Assembly (NCBI RefSeq): GCF_051414135.1 | Contig: NZ_JBLKOA010000007.1 | Coordinates: 1 to 64,000 of the forward strand | Source of the DNA: Halovenus halobia | GTDB taxonomy: Archaea; Halobacteriota; Halobacteria; Halobacteriales; Haloarculaceae | Direction: 5' to 3' | Length of the DNA stretch: 64,000 bases | Made by a program: the position numbers and the translations under genes | Shown: positions 40,965-49,902 of the stretch, one piece after another | How the letters are laid out: each line of letters starts with the position of its first letter | How positions within the stretch are numbered: position 1 is the first letter of the stretch | Notes under the pieces: model-generated | Databases searched by the model: none | What the model was told of the DNA's origin: nothing | What the model saw: the letters and a program-made list of their open reading frames with translations, nothing else

Positions 40965-41102
40965 ATGACTACAGATAACTCCGACTCGGTCGAGATTGAG
41001 GTCGCCCTCCCCGAGGAGTTGCTGGTCGAACTGGACCAATACCGTGCCCGTCGGGGGTATCCGCCACGGTCAGCGGTCGTCACCGAAGCACTGCGGGAGT
41101 AA
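40965..41102 (+). CDS. Ribbon-helix-helix (CopG-like) small protein
   Basis: Protein of 45 aa. The pattern VEIEVALPEELLVELDQYRA (beta strand then helix A) and GYPPRSAVVTEALRE (helix B) is a complete RHH dimer unit. RHH proteins bind DNA through the paired strands. An A/T block AGTTTATTTTCG centred about 28 bases before ATG 40965 supports this start; an in-frame ATG at 40914 is upstream of that box. It is 39 bases before the 3-dehydroquinate synthase II gene in the same direction, so it may be co-transcribed with it. Target unknown. Confidence 0.82.
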   Translation: MTTDNSDSVEIEVALPEELLVELDQYRARRGYPPRSAVVTEALRE

Positions 41103-41141
41103 TCCGCCACGTTCAAGCCACGGCGACGCAATCCTATCCAC

Positions 41142-42308
41142 ATGACACGTGCTGTCTGGCTCAAGGCCGACGACGAGGTTGGGGACTGGGAGCAACGCAA
41201 GAAGCGGATAACAGCCGGTCTCGAAGCCGGTGTCGACTGGGTCCTCGTCGACCAGGCTGACGTCGACCGCGTCCGCGAACTCGGCGACGTCAACGTCGCG
41301 GCCTTCGGCGGCGGCGATGTCCACGTCATGGAAGCCGAAGAGGAGGCGTCTGACCCGGACGCGACCATCGTCGGCAAAGATGGTGAAGGCGACGGAACGG
41401 TCGAACTCCCCTCGGATTACTCGGGGTCGGCCGACCTCTCCGCACTTCGTCGCGGCGACGAGATGCCCTACGGTGGCTACGTCAAAATTCTCGACACCGA
41501 GTACGAAACCTTCGCAGAGGAAGTTGCCCGCGAGGCCGAGTACACGATTATTATCGGCAGCGACTGGCAGATCATCCCCCTCGAAAACCTGATCGCCCGC
41601 ATCGGCGAGGAGACGGACCTCATTGCAGGCGTTCGCAGCGCCGAAGAGGCACGGACTGCCTACGAAACACTCGAAATCGGTGCCGACGCCGTATTGCTCG
41701 ATACCGACGACCCCGACGAAATCCGCAAGACCGTCGAGGTCCGCGACGAAGTCGAGCGCGAGACGCTTGACCTCGAGTACGCCGAGGTCCTGACCGTCGA
41801 ACAGACTGGTTCGGCCGACCGCGTCTGTATCGACACCGGGTCGCTGATGGACCACGACGAAGGGATGCTTGTGGGATCAATGTCGCGAGGTCTCTTCTTT
41901 GTCCACGCCGAGACAGCAGATTCACCGTACGTCGCCTCCCGGCCGTTCCGCGTCAACGCCGGCGCAGTCCACGCCTACGTCCGTTCGCCGGGCGGGGAGA
42001 CCAGTTATCTCTCGGAACTCAAAAGCGGCGACGAGGTTCAGATTGTCGATGTCAACGGCAACACCCGCGAGGCTATCGTCGGTCGCTCGAAAATCGAGAA
42101 ACGTCCGATGTTCCGCGTCCAAGCCGAGACAGAGAGCGGCGACCGCATCGAGACACTCATCCAGAACGCCGAAACGATCAAACTACGAACCGACGAGGGT
42201 CGCAAAGCCGTTACCGACCTCGAAGTTGGCGACGAGGTACTCATTTACTACGAGGACACCGCTCGGCACTTCGGCGAGGCAGTCGAAGAGAGTATCATCG
42301 AGAAATAA
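41142..42308 (+). CDS. 3-Dehydroquinate synthase II
   Basis: Archaeal enzyme (388 aa) that makes 3-dehydroquinate from 2-amino-3,7-dideoxy-D-threo-hept-6-ulosonate by NAD-dependent oxidative deamination and cyclisation, replacing bacterial AroA/AroB chemistry. Characteristic segments are MTRAVWLKADDEVGDWEQRK, YVKILDTEYETFAEEVAREA, AEYTIIIGSDWQIIPLENLI, VCIDTGSLMDHDEGMLVGSM and SRGLFFVHAETADSPYVASR. The C-terminal beta-rich part (RPFRVNAGAVHAYV onward) is typical too. The next pathway enzyme, type I 3-dehydroquinate dehydratase, is 1 kb away on the other strand. Confidence 0.95.
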   Translation: MTRAVWLKADDEVGDWEQRKKRITAGLEAGVDWVLVDQADVDRVRELGDVNVAAFGGGDVHVMEAEEEASDPDATIVGKDGEGDGTVELPSDYSGSADLSALRRGDEMPYGGYVKILDTEYETFAEEVAREAEYTIIIGSDWQIIPLENLIARIGEETDLIAGVRSAEEARTAYETLEIGADAVLLDTDDPDEIRKTVEVRDEVERETLDLEYAEVLTVEQTGSADRVCIDTGSLMDHDEGMLVGSMSRGLFFVHAETADSPYVASRPFRVNAGAVHAYVRSPGGETSYLSELKSGDEVQIVDVNGNTREAIVGRSKIEKRPMFRVQAETESGDRIETLIQNAETIKLRTDEGRKAVTDLEVGDEVLIYYEDTARHFGEAVEESIIEK

Positions 42309-42315
42309 CGCCGAC

Positions 42316-42687
42316 CTACCTGTTTGTCCGAGCCAGTACTGCGACAGGGTTTCCGGCCCCGGCCAGCACGCAGCCCAACAGGACGAGATACACGACCAGT
42401 CCCCAGACCGGGACGGCGAGCAGCCACGGCGCGACGATGGCGGCAAGGAAGCCACCGACCAGAACGACAACGAATACGAGTATCGCAACGCCGGGTTGTT
42501 CCCAGCGCACCAGCAGCATTGACGGGTAGCGCAGAAACAGTACTTCGACGACGACAGCACCGACGACGCCACTCACGATAGCTGACGGGGCCAGCAACAG
42601 ACCGACCCCGCCTGTTCGGACCGCAAGCACCGCGAGGCCGAGCAGTCCGGCGACTGCGAGTATCGCGTCACGGAGTTGCGGGTGCAT
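42316..42687 (-). CDS. Small integral membrane protein, unknown function
   Basis: Protein of 123 aa with four predicted membrane helices: DAILAVAGLLGLAVLAVRT, LLLAPSAIVSGVVGAVVVEV, GVAILVFVVVLVGGFLAAI and LLAVPVWGLVVYLVLLGCVL. Only short charged loops. No named family recognised. The start MHPQLRDA at 42687 is chosen; the in-frame extension to 42846 has no haloarchaeal protein texture and overlaps the next gene. It converges with the dehydroquinate synthase gene and is 31 bases after the zinc-ribbon membrane protein gene, probably the same transcript. Confidence 0.78.
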   Translation of the reverse strand: MHPQLRDAILAVAGLLGLAVLAVRTGGVGLLLAPSAIVSGVVGAVVVEVLFLRYPSMLLVRWEQPGVAILVFVVVLVGGFLAAIVAPWLLAVPVWGLVVYLVLLGCVLAGAGNPVAVLARTNR

Positions 42688-42718
42688 ACCGTGTCTTTGG
42701 CTGGCCGGACAAAGACCG

Positions 42719-43189
42719 TTACTCCTTCTCAGCCGCGAGTTCGGTCGTACACCAGTGACAGAAGTCGATATCCGGGTCGACCTCGCGGCCGCAGTTGGGA
42801 CACTGACGGGGCTGTTCGCCGGCAGCAACGCGCTCAGCCCGGTCAACCAACGCGTTGCGCCGTAGCGCCATCAGATAGACATCGACGATGCAGAGTGCGA
42901 GCACGCCACACAACAGCACAACCGACTCGAGGGGAAGTGAACTGAAAAAGTCGAGCACAGCTCCGACGGTGAGAGCGCTGAGGGCGGCGAGCATTGCCTC
43001 GAAAGCGAAGGCATTGGGCAGCGCCCCGGCGGGCGCGGCGAGAGTGAGCCCCAGCCCAGTCATCACAATCCAGAGGACTGCTCGGCCCCACAGCCGCAGG
43101 TACAGGTGTCCGAGGCCGGGCACGAGCATCGTCAGCCCGACGGCGAACCACGGGCGTTTTCGTGACCGGTTGGTGTCCTCTTGTGCCAT
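42719..43189 (-). CDS. Membrane protein with C-terminal zinc ribbon (DUF7575-like)
   Basis: Protein of 156 aa. Three or four membrane helices (RPWFAVGLTMLVPGLGHLYL, RAVLWIVMTGLGLTLAAPAG, ALSALTVGAVLDFFSSL, ESVVLLCGVLALCIVDVYLM) are followed by a short zinc ribbon CPNCGREVDPDIDFCHWCTT with two CxxC pairs at the end. The PGLGHLYLRLWGRA motif near the start resembles TM2-like membrane proteins. Function unknown. It and the smaller membrane protein downstream are likely co-transcribed. Confidence 0.82.
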   Translation of the reverse strand: MAQEDTNRSRKRPWFAVGLTMLVPGLGHLYLRLWGRAVLWIVMTGLGLTLAAPAGALPNAFAFEAMLAALSALTVGAVLDFFSSLPLESVVLLCGVLALCIVDVYLMALRRNALVDRAERVAAGEQPRQCPNCGREVDPDIDFCHWCTTELAAEKE

Positions 43190-43267
43190 TAGCTACAATG
43201 GAACGGTCCTCGGTGTTGAATCTTCCGTCCCTGCGGCTCGGGCCGGCAAAGCAGAGAAAACGCCGTT

Positions 43268-43948
43268 TCAGGCCGTCGACGACAGCTCCTCGACCAGCGA
43301 GCGAAGTCGCTGCAGCGTATACTGTCCGGGGGCCGTCGCGTCAGCAGGGTCGACCGGTGCGTACCCGATCCGCGACCCGTAAAGCGGTGCAACGGCACGA
43401 GAGTGTCGCCCTGACTCACCCATCGCCATCGTCGCGACGGTGTTGCCAGCCTCGGTCTGGTCGTGGGTGACAGAGAGCAGGTCCAAGACGTCGGCTCGGT
43501 TTTGCGCGGTGACTGCCAGTTTCCCGACAGCACCGTGCTCGCAAGCCGTTTCGAGTGTCGAGACGAGGTCACTCCGCTCCGGCGTGCGCTCGAAGTCGTG
43601 AGCGGAGACGATAACCGACACGTCAGCCTCGCTGGCGGCCTCGATGACAGGCTGGCACTGTTCGACGGCAGCGAGTTCCACATCGACCCCAGCGACTGCA
43701 GGCTGGTCGACGGCCCGACGGAGGCGGTCGATTCGGTCCGCTGTGTCCGCCGACTCACCACCCTCGTATTCGACGCGGTCGGTGACAATCAATGGAAGCT
43801 CTCCGTCGTAGGCCGCGAGTCCGTCGAAACCCTCCGTGGCGAGGTCCATCCGGTACTCGACGGCGTCGGCGTGCTCGCGGGCCGCCGGTTCCGTACTCAG
43901 GTCGGCAGTGACGGCCGCGAGCACGAACTCCTCGAAAGACAGGTTCAT
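43268..43948 (-). CDS. aroD: 3-Dehydroquinate dehydratase, type I
   Basis: Schiff-base enzyme that dehydrates 3-dehydroquinate to 3-dehydroshikimate (226 aa). ADAVEYRMDLATEG carries the Glu-x-Arg substrate motif. VSVIVSAHDFERTP carries the catalytic His. GAVGKLAVTAQNRADVLDLL carries the Schiff-base Lys. The end MGESGRHSRAVAPLYGSRIG and YTLQRL are conserved. It follows dehydroquinate synthase in the pathway and is encoded 1 kb away on the opposite strand, giving a loose shikimate cluster. The other pathway genes are not in the window. Confidence 0.95.
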   Translation of the reverse strand: MNLSFEEFVLAAVTADLSTEPAAREHADAVEYRMDLATEGFDGLAAYDGELPLIVTDRVEYEGGESADTADRIDRLRRAVDQPAVAGVDVELAAVEQCQPVIEAASEADVSVIVSAHDFERTPERSDLVSTLETACEHGAVGKLAVTAQNRADVLDLLSVTHDQTEAGNTVATMAMGESGRHSRAVAPLYGSRIGYAPVDPADATAPGQYTLQRLRSLVEELSSTA

Positions 43949-43987
43949 ACACTCCCTACCTCGGCGTACATCAAAAGGAATCGGGAT

Positions 43988-44257
43988 TCACTCCTCGGTT
44001 TCAAAGTCCTCGATAGACCGCCCTTCGCGGACGACGCCGTTGCTCACGAGAAACTTCTCAGCTCGGCTCAACTGCTCCCAGGCCAGATGCTCCGGGGGTG
44101 ACTCCTCGAACGCCTGATATTGCTCGTAGACAGCCTCGTTGACGAAGCGGGCGAACTCGCCACAGCCCTCACAGGTTACTGAGAGGTGCGAGACGTCAAA
44201 CGTCCGGGTGACTGTTTTCTCCAGACAGTTTGTACACCGGTACGCCTGCTCGACCAT
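43988..44257 (-). CDS. Hypothetical zinc-binding haloarchaeal protein
   Basis: Protein of 89 aa. MVEQAYRCTNCLEKTVTRTF provides the first CxxC and LSVTCEGCGEFARFVNEAV the second, a zinc ribbon. The C-terminal half is helical and acidic (HLAWEQLSRAEKFLVSNGVV). No named function; I do not recognise the family with certainty. The start MVEQAY at 44257 is used since the zinc ribbon starts there; an in-frame ATG at 44281 is possible. It is 39 bases upstream of aroD on the same strand and could share its transcript. Confidence 0.78.
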   Translation of the reverse strand: MVEQAYRCTNCLEKTVTRTFDVSHLSVTCEGCGEFARFVNEAVYEQYQAFEESPPEHLAWEQLSRAEKFLVSNGVVREGRSIEDFETEE

Positions 44258-44301
44258 GCAGAGTTTTCGACCGAAACACAATGAGTGTGTGGTTCCGAGC
44301 G

Positions 44302-45021
44302 TTACGTCTCGCGGTACACTATCTCCATCGGGAGCCCGGTCTCGTCGCGCCCGGGTGACTCGGGAAGGGTCCGAAACGCTGACTCTGGACCTCGCGCGGT
44401 GAGTGCAACCACAAACGCGTCGACAAGGTCGTCAGTCGACGCGTCAGTATCAGATATTCCCTCCGCAGCGGACCAGATATGGTCGTACACGTCTGGCACC
44501 TGCTCTCGGAGCGTGGTGACGCGTTCCCAGTACGCCCGCCGAGGCTGGCCCGTCTTCGAGTATTGCATCGGCTGGCCGGCGAACGCCCAGAAACAGACCT
44601 CCGGATGGCACTCTCGAAGTCGTTCACGGGCCTGCTCCGACTCCTGGAGCAGCGTATCAGCCTCGGCAATCTTCGACGCGATGCCCCAGCTCTGGCGGTT
44701 GAGACTCCCCTCTGTTCGAGCCTCCTGCGTTGCCTTTGCGGATTCGTAACTGTCCTCGTGTGCGGCTGCCCGAATCGGCGTCGGAAACACACTGTGGTGG
44801 CGCTGTGGACTCAGCCGCCTGCGAGCCTCGGTGTCGCACTGTCGGGGCTCGCTGGAGTCAGCTCGCAGCCCGATTGGCACATCGACGAGGATGCGTGTTG
44901 CCGAGCGGTTGTCCTGCCACAGGTCTCGGAGAGTGGGATAGAACTGCGCGCCCACGTATTCCTCGTCGGTGTACGCCACCGCAATCCAGCCGTCAGGACA
45001 GCCGTCCACCCCGAGATACAT
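44302..45021 (-). CDS. DUF429 family protein, predicted RNase H-like nuclease
   Basis: Protein of 239 aa. MYLGVDGCPDGWIAVAYTDE is the N-terminal RNase H-fold strand pair with the conserved Asp and Trp, ATRILVDVPIGLRADSSEPR the second acidic strand with the family's P-I-G-L motif, ARRRLSPQRHHSVFPTPIRA the conserved R-x4-SVFP-x-P region, and CHPEVCFWAFAGQPMQYSKT the later motif. DDLVDAFVVALTARG near the C-terminus holds the last Asp of the predicted active site. The biological role is unknown. It is divergent from the HflX-like gene. Confidence 0.9.
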   Translation of the reverse strand: MYLGVDGCPDGWIAVAYTDEEYVGAQFYPTLRDLWQDNRSATRILVDVPIGLRADSSEPRQCDTEARRRLSPQRHHSVFPTPIRAAAHEDSYESAKATQEARTEGSLNRQSWGIASKIAEADTLLQESEQARERLRECHPEVCFWAFAGQPMQYSKTGQPRRAYWERVTTLREQVPDVYDHIWSAAEGISDTDASTDDLVDAFVVALTARGPESAFRTLPESPGRDETGLPMEIVYRET

Positions 45022-45086
45022 ACCCTCGCGTTTGACTCGGGACGTTTCACCGCTTCGGTCATAGTGCTCGAGGCCCTATCGTGGGT

Positions 45087-46193
45087 ATGACGACGACGAC
45101 AGTACTCGCGACACGGCACGGCTCGATTCGCCCGGCAGTCGAGGCTGTCGTCGCCGCACGCGAGTTGTCTGTCGCCAACGTGCTCGCCGTCGATGGTGAC
45201 GAAGACAACCAGTATCACCTCCCACAAGGATTGGTCGACCAACTCGCCGACTGCGTAGACAGGACCGGGGCCGAGCGAGTTGTGGTCGACGGGCTGGCCC
45301 ACTCCGGCCAGGTGTACGACCTCGGTCACGCGGTGCCGGCAGTCGAGCTGCTCGACCGCAGAGACCTGTACTACGAGCACCTCGCCGATGGCGGGAATTC
45401 AGCGGCCGAGACCGCACGTGAACTGCGACGCCAACAGATCGAAGAGCGCGCGGCACGGCGACGACAGCGCAATGAAGCCACGACAGGACCAACCGGCGAG
45501 AGTGGCAGCGTCTCAGAGCTATCCGACGCCTGTGACAGGCTCACTACGTCCCTCGACTCGTGCCAGCAGCGCCAGCGTCGGCAGGTCGAAACAAGCTACG
45601 AGAGCGTCGACGCACGTGTTGCCGTCGTCGGTTCGGTGGGTGCCCCAACCACGGACTGCTGGTGCGCACTCACGGGCGAGCGTGCTGAGAGCACCGTACT
45701 CCGGCCGGCAACACCACGAACAGCGGTGACCGACATTGGACCGCACGAGGTTGCGGTGACTGACACGGCTGGATTTGTCCCCGGGCGACCGGAGTGGTTC
45801 ACCGCAGCAGTGCCGGGTGCGATCGCCGCGGTGGAGTGTGCAGACCTACTCGTCGTCATTCACTCGACGGAGGCTGAACCTGCGCTTGGTATCGACGAGA
45901 CGGAGTTCAACGGGACGGTCCTCCAGACGAACCCACCGGAGACTGACGCAAAACGAGCGTCGTGGGAAAATCAACTCGTCGAAAAAGTCCAGAAAGCGCT
46001 GCCAACCACACGAGTCGCGCTCACGCTCCCGTACGGCGCGGAGTCACTCCTCTCACAACTGTATGACGAGGCGACCGTCGAGTCGGTGGAGTACGGCGAG
46101 CATGTAGCGGTGCTGGCTGCGGTCCCGGCAGGTCAATCAGCGCGAGTACAGCGGCTGGTCGAAGACGCGGGCGGAACTGTTGAGCGCGAGTGA
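45087..46193 (+). CDS. HflX-like protein with degenerate G domain
   Basis: Protein of 368 aa related to the ribosome-splitting GTPase HflX. The N-terminal domain is recognisable: GAERVVVDGLAHSGQVYDLG, AVPAVELLDRRDLYYEHLAD, and the long charged helix LRRQQIEERAARRRQRNEA. In the G domain the P-loop place reads VAVVGSVGAPTTDCWCALTG instead of G-x4-GKS/T, so Lys and Ser/Thr that hold nucleotide are missing, while the G3 motif survives as VTDTAGFVPGRPEWF. It probably no longer binds or hydrolyses GTP normally. It may be a regulatory paralogue of a true HflX elsewhere. Start at 45087 preferred, 45081 possible. Confidence 0.78.
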   Translation: MTTTTVLATRHGSIRPAVEAVVAARELSVANVLAVDGDEDNQYHLPQGLVDQLADCVDRTGAERVVVDGLAHSGQVYDLGHAVPAVELLDRRDLYYEHLADGGNSAAETARELRRQQIEERAARRRQRNEATTGPTGESGSVSELSDACDRLTTSLDSCQQRQRRQVETSYESVDARVAVVGSVGAPTTDCWCALTGERAESTVLRPATPRTAVTDIGPHEVAVTDTAGFVPGRPEWFTAAVPGAIAAVECADLLVVIHSTEAEPALGIDETEFNGTVLQTNPPETDAKRASWENQLVEKVQKALPTTRVALTLPYGAESLLSQLYDEATVESVEYGEHVAVLAAVPAGQSARVQRLVEDAGGTVERE

Positions 46194-46255
46194 TTCAGTG
46201 TTGTTACAACAGCAGCGAAAATACGCCTTCAGTCGCAGGTATCGGGCCTGACGCT

Positions 46256-47221
46256 TCAGGCAATCGGAATGTCCTGCTCGGCTTCCAGCAGTTCGTGGTA
46301 TCGGTTGCGGATAGTCACTTCGGAGATGTCCGCCACTTCGCTGACTGCTGCCTGGGTCGTCTTCTCGTTGGTCAGGAGGGCAGCGGCGTAGACGGCGGCC
46401 GCGGCGAGTCCAACCGGCGACTTGCCGGAGTGGACGCCTTTCTCCTTGGCGTTCTGGAGCAGTTCGCGGGCGCGGCGCTCGGATTCCTCGGAGAGACCCA
46501 GCGAGGAGGCAAACCGCGGCACGTAGCTCTCGGGGTCGGCCGGCGCAACTTCCAGACCGAGTTCTCGAACGACGTAGCGGTACGTACGGGCGATTTCGCT
46601 TTTCTCGACGCGGGACACGTCCGTAATCTCGTCGAGAGAGCGAGGAACGCCAGCCTGTCTGGCGGCGGCGTAGACCGACGCCGTCGAGACGCCTTCGATA
46701 GAACGGCCTGGCAGCAGGTTCTCGTCCAGCGCGCGGCGGTAAATCACACTCGCCGTTTCGCGGACGTTCTCGGGCAGACCGAGGGCACTTGCCATCCGGT
46801 CGATTTCGCCGAGTGCCTGTTTTAGGTTGCGCTCTTTGGAGTCACGGGTTCGGAAGCGCTCGTTCCACTTGCGCAGGCGCTGCATCTTCTTGCGCTGTTT
46901 GCCCGACAGCGCGTTGCCGTAGGCGTCCTTGTCTCGCCAGTCGATATTCGTCGACAGCCCCTTGTCGTGCATCATATTCGTCGTCGGTGCACCGACGCGG
47001 GATTTCTCGTCTTTCTCCTTGGCGTCGAACGCTCGCCACTCCGGGCCGCGGTCGACTGAATCCTCTTCGATGACGAGACCACAGTCCGTACAGACCGTCT
47101 CGCCGTGTTCGTCGTCGGCGACGACAGTCCCGCTGCACTCCGGACAGTCAAGCGAGGCGTCCGTCTGCTCTTCAGTCTGTTCCTGTTCGTTCGTCCGTGT
47201 CCGCGTGTTTCGGTTGCTCAT
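46256..47221 (-). CDS. tfb: Transcription initiation factor IIB (TFB)
   Basis: General transcription factor (321 aa) bridging TBP-DNA and RNA polymerase. The N-terminal zinc ribbon shows DCPECSGTVVADDEHGETV then CTDCGLVIEEDSVDRGPEWR. The B-finger/reader follows (RVGAPTTNMMHDKGLSTNID). Two cyclin repeats cover about 115-210 and 215-310 (RASVIYRRALDENLLPGRSI-type helices, VSTASVYAAARQAGVPRSLD, VGLAAAAVYAAALLTNEKTT). Haloarchaea carry several TFB paralogues, so this may be one of a set. The start MSNRNTR at 47221 is preferred. Upstream the minus strand carries several TATA-like blocks (for example 47264-47275 and 47284-47300), suggesting more than one promoter. Confidence 0.95.
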   Translation of the reverse strand: MSNRNTRTRTNEQEQTEEQTDASLDCPECSGTVVADDEHGETVCTDCGLVIEEDSVDRGPEWRAFDAKEKDEKSRVGAPTTNMMHDKGLSTNIDWRDKDAYGNALSGKQRKKMQRLRKWNERFRTRDSKERNLKQALGEIDRMASALGLPENVRETASVIYRRALDENLLPGRSIEGVSTASVYAAARQAGVPRSLDEITDVSRVEKSEIARTYRYVVRELGLEVAPADPESYVPRFASSLGLSEESERRARELLQNAKEKGVHSGKSPVGLAAAAVYAAALLTNEKTTQAAVSEVADISEVTIRNRYHELLEAEQDIPIA

Positions 47222-47460
47222 TGGTGGATATAACCGGGTCAACCGGCGGAATACCCGGGGTAATAGCTAAATATTTGTACTCCCGAAAGATATTTAAATA
47301 TACCGGAATCCTCAGGCTGGTCACGGGCTCGACCCGGTATATAAGGCGTTCTGCTGTCATCAGCTGACGGGTTTAAATGTAATGGAGACAGCACGTCACA
47401 GAGCGGCGGCCGTTTTCGGGAGTGCAATAACTTACGTATCCCCGGGCAGACAGTGGGTGT

Positions 47461-49902
47461 ATGGTCGAAGAACGGACCAGACGTGCCGTTCTCGGGGGGA
47501 TTGTGGGTGCGTCTGTCCTCGGCGGCGCACTCTCGCCAGTCGGGGATATCCTCGAGCAGTTCGCACCGCTTTCGGGTGGTGTCTGGGGGGCCGCAACTCC
47601 GGACCGCCCGAGCACCGTCGACAGTCCCTACGGGGAGGCAACAGTACGGTACGACGAGGAAGGCGTTCCGAACATCGAAGCCGATGACGAGCAGGCACTG
47701 TACTACGCGGCCGGACACGTACAGGCAATCGACAGGGGGTTCCAGATGGACCTCCAGCGGCGACTCTTCAGGGGCGAAGTCGCCGAAGTCGTCGGTGAGG
47801 CTGCCGTCGAGACTGACCGGTTTCACCGCCAGTTGCAGTTCAAAGAGGCTGCGGAGGCCACCGCAACACATCTGGAGGGCACGGTTGTCGAACCGATTCT
47901 GGACGCCTTCGCCGAGGGAGTCACCGACGGGTTCGAGGACGCGGAGCTGTCGATTGGCTTCCAGTTGCTCGACTACGAGCCAGAGCCGTGGACGCCCGCG
48001 GATTCGATGCTCATCGAGAAGATTATCGCCTGGCAGTTGACGGGTAGCTTCTGGAGCCTTCGCCGGGCGCTTTTGGAGGAGGAATTTGATGCGGAACTCG
48101 TCGACGAACTCTACCAGGCACGGATGGACCACGACGTGCCGATCATCCGCGAGCAGTACCGAACCGAGCAGTACCGGATTGACGAGGCTGAACAGCTATA
48201 CAGCGATTCGACAGGCGAGAGACCAATCGAATCCCGACAGCGGCCATCGGGAACTGTCGACAAAGAACTCGTCGAGTATCTCAGTGCCTACGAGCCACAG
48301 GAAAATCTCGGCTCGAATAGCTGGGTCGTCAACTCGGACCTGGCAGATGGTGACGCTCCGATTCTGTGCAACGACCCCCATCTGGGTCTGCAGGCACCGC
48401 CGGTCTGGTACGAGATGCATCTCGACGGACCAGACCACCGCGTCCGCGGCGTCGCGTTCCCGGGCGTGCCCGAAGTCGTCATCGGCGAGACTGACTTCGC
48501 TGCCTGGGGCTTTACGAACGCCAACAACGACGTAATCGATTTCTACAGTTACGACAGCGACGGTGATAGCTACCAGTACGGCGACGAGCGCCGAGAGTTC
48601 GAGACTCGCGAGGAGGTGATCGAAGTCGACGGCGCCGAGAACGAGACGGTCACGGTCCGGTCCACGGTCCACGGGCCAGTTATCGAGGAGGCCGAACAGG
48701 AAGTCGGCGTCGCGTGGACCGGCCACGCTGCCACCGAGACCACCATTGCACTGTACGAACTGACCCGGAGCAAATCGCTCGATGAGACACTTGACGCAAT
48801 CCAGAAGTTCGACATCCCGTCACAGAACTTCCTCTATGCCGACCAGGACGACAATACGCTGTACTACACTGTCGGGAAACACCCAATTAGACAGCCGCCG
48901 GGCGAGACGGTCTCGTGGGACAGTCCGGAGGCACTCGACGGTGACGGCGTCTTCGACGGCTCGCGCCCCGAAGGAGAGTGGGCGGGCTTCGAGCCGTTCG
49001 AGCGGCCGAGCTGGGACGGCTTCGTTCCGTTCGCGGAGAAGCCACACGCGCTCAATCCCGAGTATCTCGCGACCGCAAACCAACAGATCATCCCCGACGA
49101 CGAACTGCCGTACTACTTCGCGGAGTCGTACTCCGACCCGTACCGAGCCGAGCGAATCTACGACTTACTCGACGAGCGTGTCGAATCAGGTGCGGCGGTA
49201 GACCGCTCGTATCTCGGGACTGTCGGACGCGACGTGCGAGACGGTCGGGCCGCGACAATCGTCGACGCTATCGTCGACGCGGTTCGTGCGGAGGATGACG
49301 AGTTACAGGACGCAGCGGCAACGCTCGACGAGTGGGACTACCGGATGGACCACGAAACTGAGGCCGCGCTCATCTTCCAGCGCTGGACGAACGCCTACCG
49401 CGACGAACTACTCGGTGAGGACTTCGAGGAGGCCGGACTCGACGAGGAGTTTTACCCCTCGGATGGCCGAGTGCTCGAACTGCCGGCAGACAGCGACTGG
49501 TTCGGTCCTGGGGGTCGAGCACCGGTGATTCGCCGTGCACTCCGGACAGCACTCGACACAATCGAGGACAACGGTGAGGAAACCTACGGCGACATGTCCC
49601 ACACGGGGCTGATCGAACACCTGACCCAACTGGATTTCCTGGGCTACGAGTCGATTCCCCGGAGTGGCTCGGGGTGGACCGTCAGAAACTTCGGCACCCG
49701 AGGCCCGTGGGGTGGGAGTTGGGAGATGCAGGTTGACCTCGACGGTGAGTACCGGGCTATCCTGCCCGGGGGCAACTCCGGACGGTACTACTCAGAGAAC
49801 TACAGTAGTCAACTGCGCCGCTGGGCCAACGGCGAGTACCGCCAACTCAGCCGTGAAATCGACGGTGACGTTGAGACGGAATACGTCGGAGGTGACCAAT
49901 GA
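47461..49902 (+). CDS. Penicillin acylase family N-terminal-nucleophile amidohydrolase
   Basis: Exported amidase of 813 aa, processed by self-cleavage into two subunits. A Tat-type signal starts the protein (RTRRAVLGGIVGASVLGGAL). The A chain has EATVRYDEEGVPNIEADDEQ and HVQAIDRGFQMDLQRRLFRG. The nucleophile Ser285 is in ENLGSNSWVV; cleavage is expected between Gly284 and Ser285. The B chain has ILCNDPHLGLQAPPVWYEMH and ETDFAAWGFTNANNDVIDFY, and the catalytic Asn region ATANQQIIPDDELPYYF. Family members cleave penicillins, acyl-homoserine lactones or other N-acyl compounds; the substrate here is unknown. It overlaps the next gene by four bases (ATGA). Confidence 0.93.
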   Translation: MVEERTRRAVLGGIVGASVLGGALSPVGDILEQFAPLSGGVWGAATPDRPSTVDSPYGEATVRYDEEGVPNIEADDEQALYYAAGHVQAIDRGFQMDLQRRLFRGEVAEVVGEAAVETDRFHRQLQFKEAAEATATHLEGTVVEPILDAFAEGVTDGFEDAELSIGFQLLDYEPEPWTPADSMLIEKIIAWQLTGSFWSLRRALLEEEFDAELVDELYQARMDHDVPIIREQYRTEQYRIDEAEQLYSDSTGERPIESRQRPSGTVDKELVEYLSAYEPQENLGSNSWVVNSDLADGDAPILCNDPHLGLQAPPVWYEMHLDGPDHRVRGVAFPGVPEVVIGETDFAAWGFTNANNDVIDFYSYDSDGDSYQYGDERREFETREEVIEVDGAENETVTVRSTVHGPVIEEAEQEVGVAWTGHAATETTIALYELTRSKSLDETLDAIQKFDIPSQNFLYADQDDNTLYYTVGKHPIRQPPGETVSWDSPEALDGDGVFDGSRPEGEWAGFEPFERPSWDGFVPFAEKPHALNPEYLATANQQIIPDDELPYYFAESYSDPYRAERIYDLLDERVESGAAVDRSYLGTVGRDVRDGRAATIVDAIVDAVRAEDDELQDAAATLDEWDYRMDHETEAALIFQRWTNAYRDELLGEDFEEAGLDEEFYPSDGRVLELPADSDWFGPGGRAPVIRRALRTALDTIEDNGEETYGDMSHTGLIEHLTQLDFLGYESIPRSGSGWTVRNFGTRGPWGGSWEMQVDLDGEYRAILPGGNSGRYYSENYSSQLRRWANGEYRQLSREIDGDVETEYVGGDQ

